DNA of 64,000 nucleotides from Chloroherpetonaceae bacterium (lineage in GTDB: Bacteria; Bacteroidota; Chlorobiia; Chlorobiales; Thermochlorobacteraceae), in the NCBI GenBank assembly GCA_033763895.1, contig JANRJQ010000007.1, positions 386,178-450,177 of the forward strand, read 5' to 3'. Made by a program: the position numbers and the translations under genes. Positions within the stretch are counted from its first letter, which is position 1. Each line of letters begins with the position of its first letter. Positions 62,018 through 64,000 of the stretch are shown piece by piece. The notes below the pieces were generated by a model, which did not search any database, was not told the origin of the DNA, and saw only the letters and a list, made by a program, of their open reading frames with translations.

Positions 62018-62018
62018 A

Positions 62019-62687
62019 ATGGGAAATACAATGATTCCCGCGATGGATTGGAATTTAGTAGCAAAAGAATATGCCGAAAAATTACTCACCCAACCGGAAT
62101 ATTTTGAAAGCTATGATTCATTTATTTCCCTTTTCCCTAGCTTAGATTCTGAGGTTTTGGATATTGGGTGTGGTCCAGCAAGCATCAGCAAATACATTCA
62201 CGAAAAGCGGCCTCAATTTAGGATTACAGGCATCGACACTTCACACAAAATGCTTGAATACGCTCAACACAATTGCCCTGATTCCTTTTTTTATCTTCAT
62301 GATGCAAGAGATCTATCGTCACTCAAAGAAAACCGGTTTCAAGAGAAACAATTTGATGGCATTACGATTGGCTTTTGTATTCCATACCTAAACAAAGATG
62401 AAACAAAAAAATTGCTGCTTGATTGTACAAATCGCATTAAACCGGGTGGCGCATTCTATTTGAGTTTTATTGAAGCTATTTTACCGAATCATAAATCTGA
62501 AGGAATAAAGAACCCTGAATCACTTACTCAAATCACACTGTACTCGCTTGAAGAAATGAAACAACTTTTGCTTTTATGTGGCTTTGTGCCACTCTTTCAT
62601 TTCCAGTCAATTTCAAAGACATCTTTTGTTTACAAAACAGTTGCAATCGTTTCATTATTTGTTCCAAAAATGAACCCCAAACCTTAA
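62019..62687 (+). CDS. Class I SAM-dependent methyltransferase
   Basis: 222 residues. SAM-binding motif SEVLDIGCGPASISKYI, acidic loop FRITGIDTSHKMLEYAQ, then FYLHDARDL, TIGFCIPYLNKDE and IKPGGAFYLSFIE, the usual class I series. The substrate is unknown. The ATG at 62019 sits 1 bp after the apaG stop; an in-frame extension to 61905 lies inside apaG and is rejected. Confidence 0.9.
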   Translation: MGNTMIPAMDWNLVAKEYAEKLLTQPEYFESYDSFISLFPSLDSEVLDIGCGPASISKYIHEKRPQFRITGIDTSHKMLEYAQHNCPDSFFYLHDARDLSSLKENRFQEKQFDGITIGFCIPYLNKDETKKLLLDCTNRIKPGGAFYLSFIEAILPNHKSEGIKNPESLTQITLYSLEEMKQLLLLCGFVPLFHFQSISKTSFVYKTVAIVSLFVPKMNPKP

Positions 62688-62704
62688 CTCAAATAATCAC
62701 ACCA

Positions 62705-64000
62705 TTAGAGCTTCTTCAATTCCTCATACAATAGATTTCGACCAATTTCCCGCTCTAGGTGAATCGGCGGCGCGACACGTTCATTGCAGTCAATAATCGG
62801 ACATTGCTCACACGTCGTGCTGACTTGACGCGTTTTGATCGATCGATCATTCAAAAATTTTGCCGCATTCATCAAATTTTGATTGACCAAAAGCCCAATG
62901 GTTACTGATGAATAAGACTTTCTGTAATCATGCTCAGCAATAGAAAAGCAATAGTATGAAACCGGAGGTTCTTGATAAGCAGAAATTTGTTGTTCGAAGA
63001 GCAGCGGGCTCGACTTCGCCGTACGAATCCGTTTCAAGATATTTACCGAAGCCCATCGCCTGCAATAGTGTTCATCCGCAGCATTTGCATGTGGCGTGTG
63101 CTGACGCGCCAAATGCAGTTCTTTCGTCATCGTAAATGTGCTAAGTGTTTCATCCGTATGCATTCGTATGAAAAAAAACTCGTTAATTCCAAAATGTTGA
63201 GAAAGCATGTTGGTGATCCGCTGCAAAAGCATCTCTGGAGTTACCCCATATTTCGAAATTAGAGAAAGCATCAGTTCCTCATCGGCTTTCGATTGCCCAA
63301 GCCATTTCTTTAAGTCTTTCACAATTTCTTCTTCATGCATCATCAATGCCACAGAAAAATAAGATGCCTTGAAATTGTTAAGCAACATTTCAAAACTATC
63401 TGCTTTCAGAAGCCGTGTTTCAAAAGGTCGCTCCTTCAAGCCAAGAACTTGAAATCCTAACTCACGCCCCATTAAAAATTTTGATTGAGCAACTGACAAT
63501 CCATCATTTAAATAGAGAACTTTTTTTTGCGGTTGAAAAAAACTTCTTACACTCGTCAATTGTGGTATTGCGCCCAAGGAAGTACGATCCACCTTAATCC
63601 CATACTCTCCAAGCAACGCCATTTCAATTCTTGATTCATCCAGTGCTTTACCATTCGGGAGTTTCAGGGATTCTTGTAATGTTTTGGCAGCGTGTTCAAT
63701 CTCAATAAAGTAGTTGTCATTTAAATCTTGATATGATCGAAGGGCTGCCATATAAAACTCTTCTTGACTCAATTGATGGGTTCGAACCATTTTGACGATG
63801 GTCGAAATAAATGCGTTGAGTTTATCTGGGGTTTCGGCAAAGAGATCAAATGTCTTATGGATATCAAGCCCAAAGGTATCTAACGGGAATAGCTTAAAGA
63901 AATCAGAGCGAAGCAAATCCACAATAGGCTGTAAGCGCTTATTGGCTTGTAGCGTGACAAGATAATCGTATTCAACTTCTAAGGCTTTGGCTAAGATGAA
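62705..64000 (-). CDS. XRE/ScfR-type transcriptional regulator, N terminus outside window
   Basis: 431 residues are seen; the frame continues to the window edge (FILAKALEVEYDYLVTLQANKR at the edge is the end of an HTH_3 domain). A peptidase_M78/IrrE-like middle (KVLYLNDGLSVAQSKFLMGRELGFQVL) has lost the HExxH histidines. The C-terminal domain has ASVNILKRIRTAKSS, and the Cys cluster TCEQCPIIDCNERVAPP, as in short-chain fatty acyl regulators (ScfR/RamB-like). It probably controls fatty-acid or glyoxylate-type metabolism. A GTG at 63922 is not the true start. Confidence 0.88.
   Translation of the reverse strand, partial: FILAKALEVEYDYLVTLQANKRLQPIVDLLRSDFFKLFPLDTFGLDIHKTFDLFAETPDKLNAFISTIVKMVRTHQLSQEEFYMAALRSYQDLNDNYFIEIEHAAKTLQESLKLPNGKALDESRIEMALLGEYGIKVDRTSLGAIPQLTSVRSFFQPQKKVLYLNDGLSVAQSKFLMGRELGFQVLGLKERPFETRLLKADSFEMLLNNFKASYFSVALMMHEEEIVKDLKKWLGQSKADEELMLSLISKYGVTPEMLLQRITNMLSQHFGINEFFFIRMHTDETLSTFTMTKELHLARQHTPHANAADEHYCRRWASVNILKRIRTAKSSPLLFEQQISAYQEPPVSYYCFSIAEHDYRKSYSSVTIGLLVNQNLMNAAKFLNDRSIKTRQVSTTCEQCPIIDCNERVAPPIHLEREIGRNLLYEELKKL

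Noticed and set aside
61905-62018. N-terminal extension of the methyltransferase frame into apaG
   Set aside because: Overlaps apaG entirely in another frame; ATG at 62019 is 1 bp after the apaG stop and gives the family N terminus.

Overview
This 64 kb window is an ordinary chromosomal segment of a member of the Bacteroidota/Chlorobiota group. The signs are two T9SS-sorted proteins with the C-terminal SQNYPNPFNPST-type domain, two TonB receptors with an N-terminal carboxypeptidase-regulatory-like domain, few recognisable Shine-Dalgarno sequences, and at least one promoter of the Bacteroidota form TTTG-N20-TAnnTTTG (49307-49338). A thioredoxin-reductase-like ferredoxin-NADP reductase and MenA (menaquinone as quinone) fit the Chlorobiota side. 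I cannot name the species. I saw no rRNA, CRISPR array, insertion sequence, prophage or replication origin.

Layout. 1-1500 (minus strand): a SAM-I riboswitch plus terminator precedes doxX and the start of metY. 1500-3730: a beta-barrel gene broken by a frameshift in an A8 tract, and a solitary OppC-type permease. 3830-9220 (plus): a perfect palindrome, a TetR regulator, a TonB receptor, an MFS transporter and menA, all touching or overlapping. 9213-18900: a lipoprotein, a solitary substrate-binding lipoprotein, ndk, a cluster of VanX-like dipeptidase, DUF4032 kinase-like protein and membrane-anchored GrpE-like protein, then a CPBP protease, an MBL hydrolase and a DEAD-box helicase with a long leader. 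19200-25280 (plus): a DNA methyltransferase with an N-terminal helix-turn-helix, an S9 peptidase and a 7TMR-DISM histidine kinase. 25280-28860 (minus): SulP transporter, beta-carbonic anhydrase and CNNM/CorC protein, a likely bicarbonate-handling operon. 29150-34400: an EAL-CBS-GGDEF protein, a receiver-PAS protein whose phospho-acceptor Asp is Glu, and an isolated EutN/CcmL vertex protein. 34500-37415: dCMP deaminase, DUF547 protein, GH13 enzyme. 37530-44740: two near-duplicate T9SS beta-helix proteins behind a TonB receptor, with 11-bp-spaced Pho-box-like repeats in the promoter region. 44835-52300 (minus): housekeeping genes (miaB, frr, rpmE, glmS, pyrF) and four tRNAs. 52500-62690 (plus): polA, gcvH, small genes, M28 peptidase, a Cys-rich protein next to the ferredoxin-NADP reductase, apaG and a methyltransferase. 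62705-64000: a ScfR-type regulator whose 5' end lies outside the window.

For a possible undescribed system the best candidates are: (i) the DUF4032 kinase-like / membrane GrpE-like pair with the dipeptidase; (ii) the Glu-receiver PAS protein coupled to a lone EutN/CcmL protein beside an EAL-CBS-GGDEF protein; (iii) the duplicated T9SS beta-helix plus TonB receptor unit with Pho-like operator repeats; and (iv) the Cys-rich small protein, ferredoxin-NADP reductase and membrane protein behind a 16-bp palindrome.
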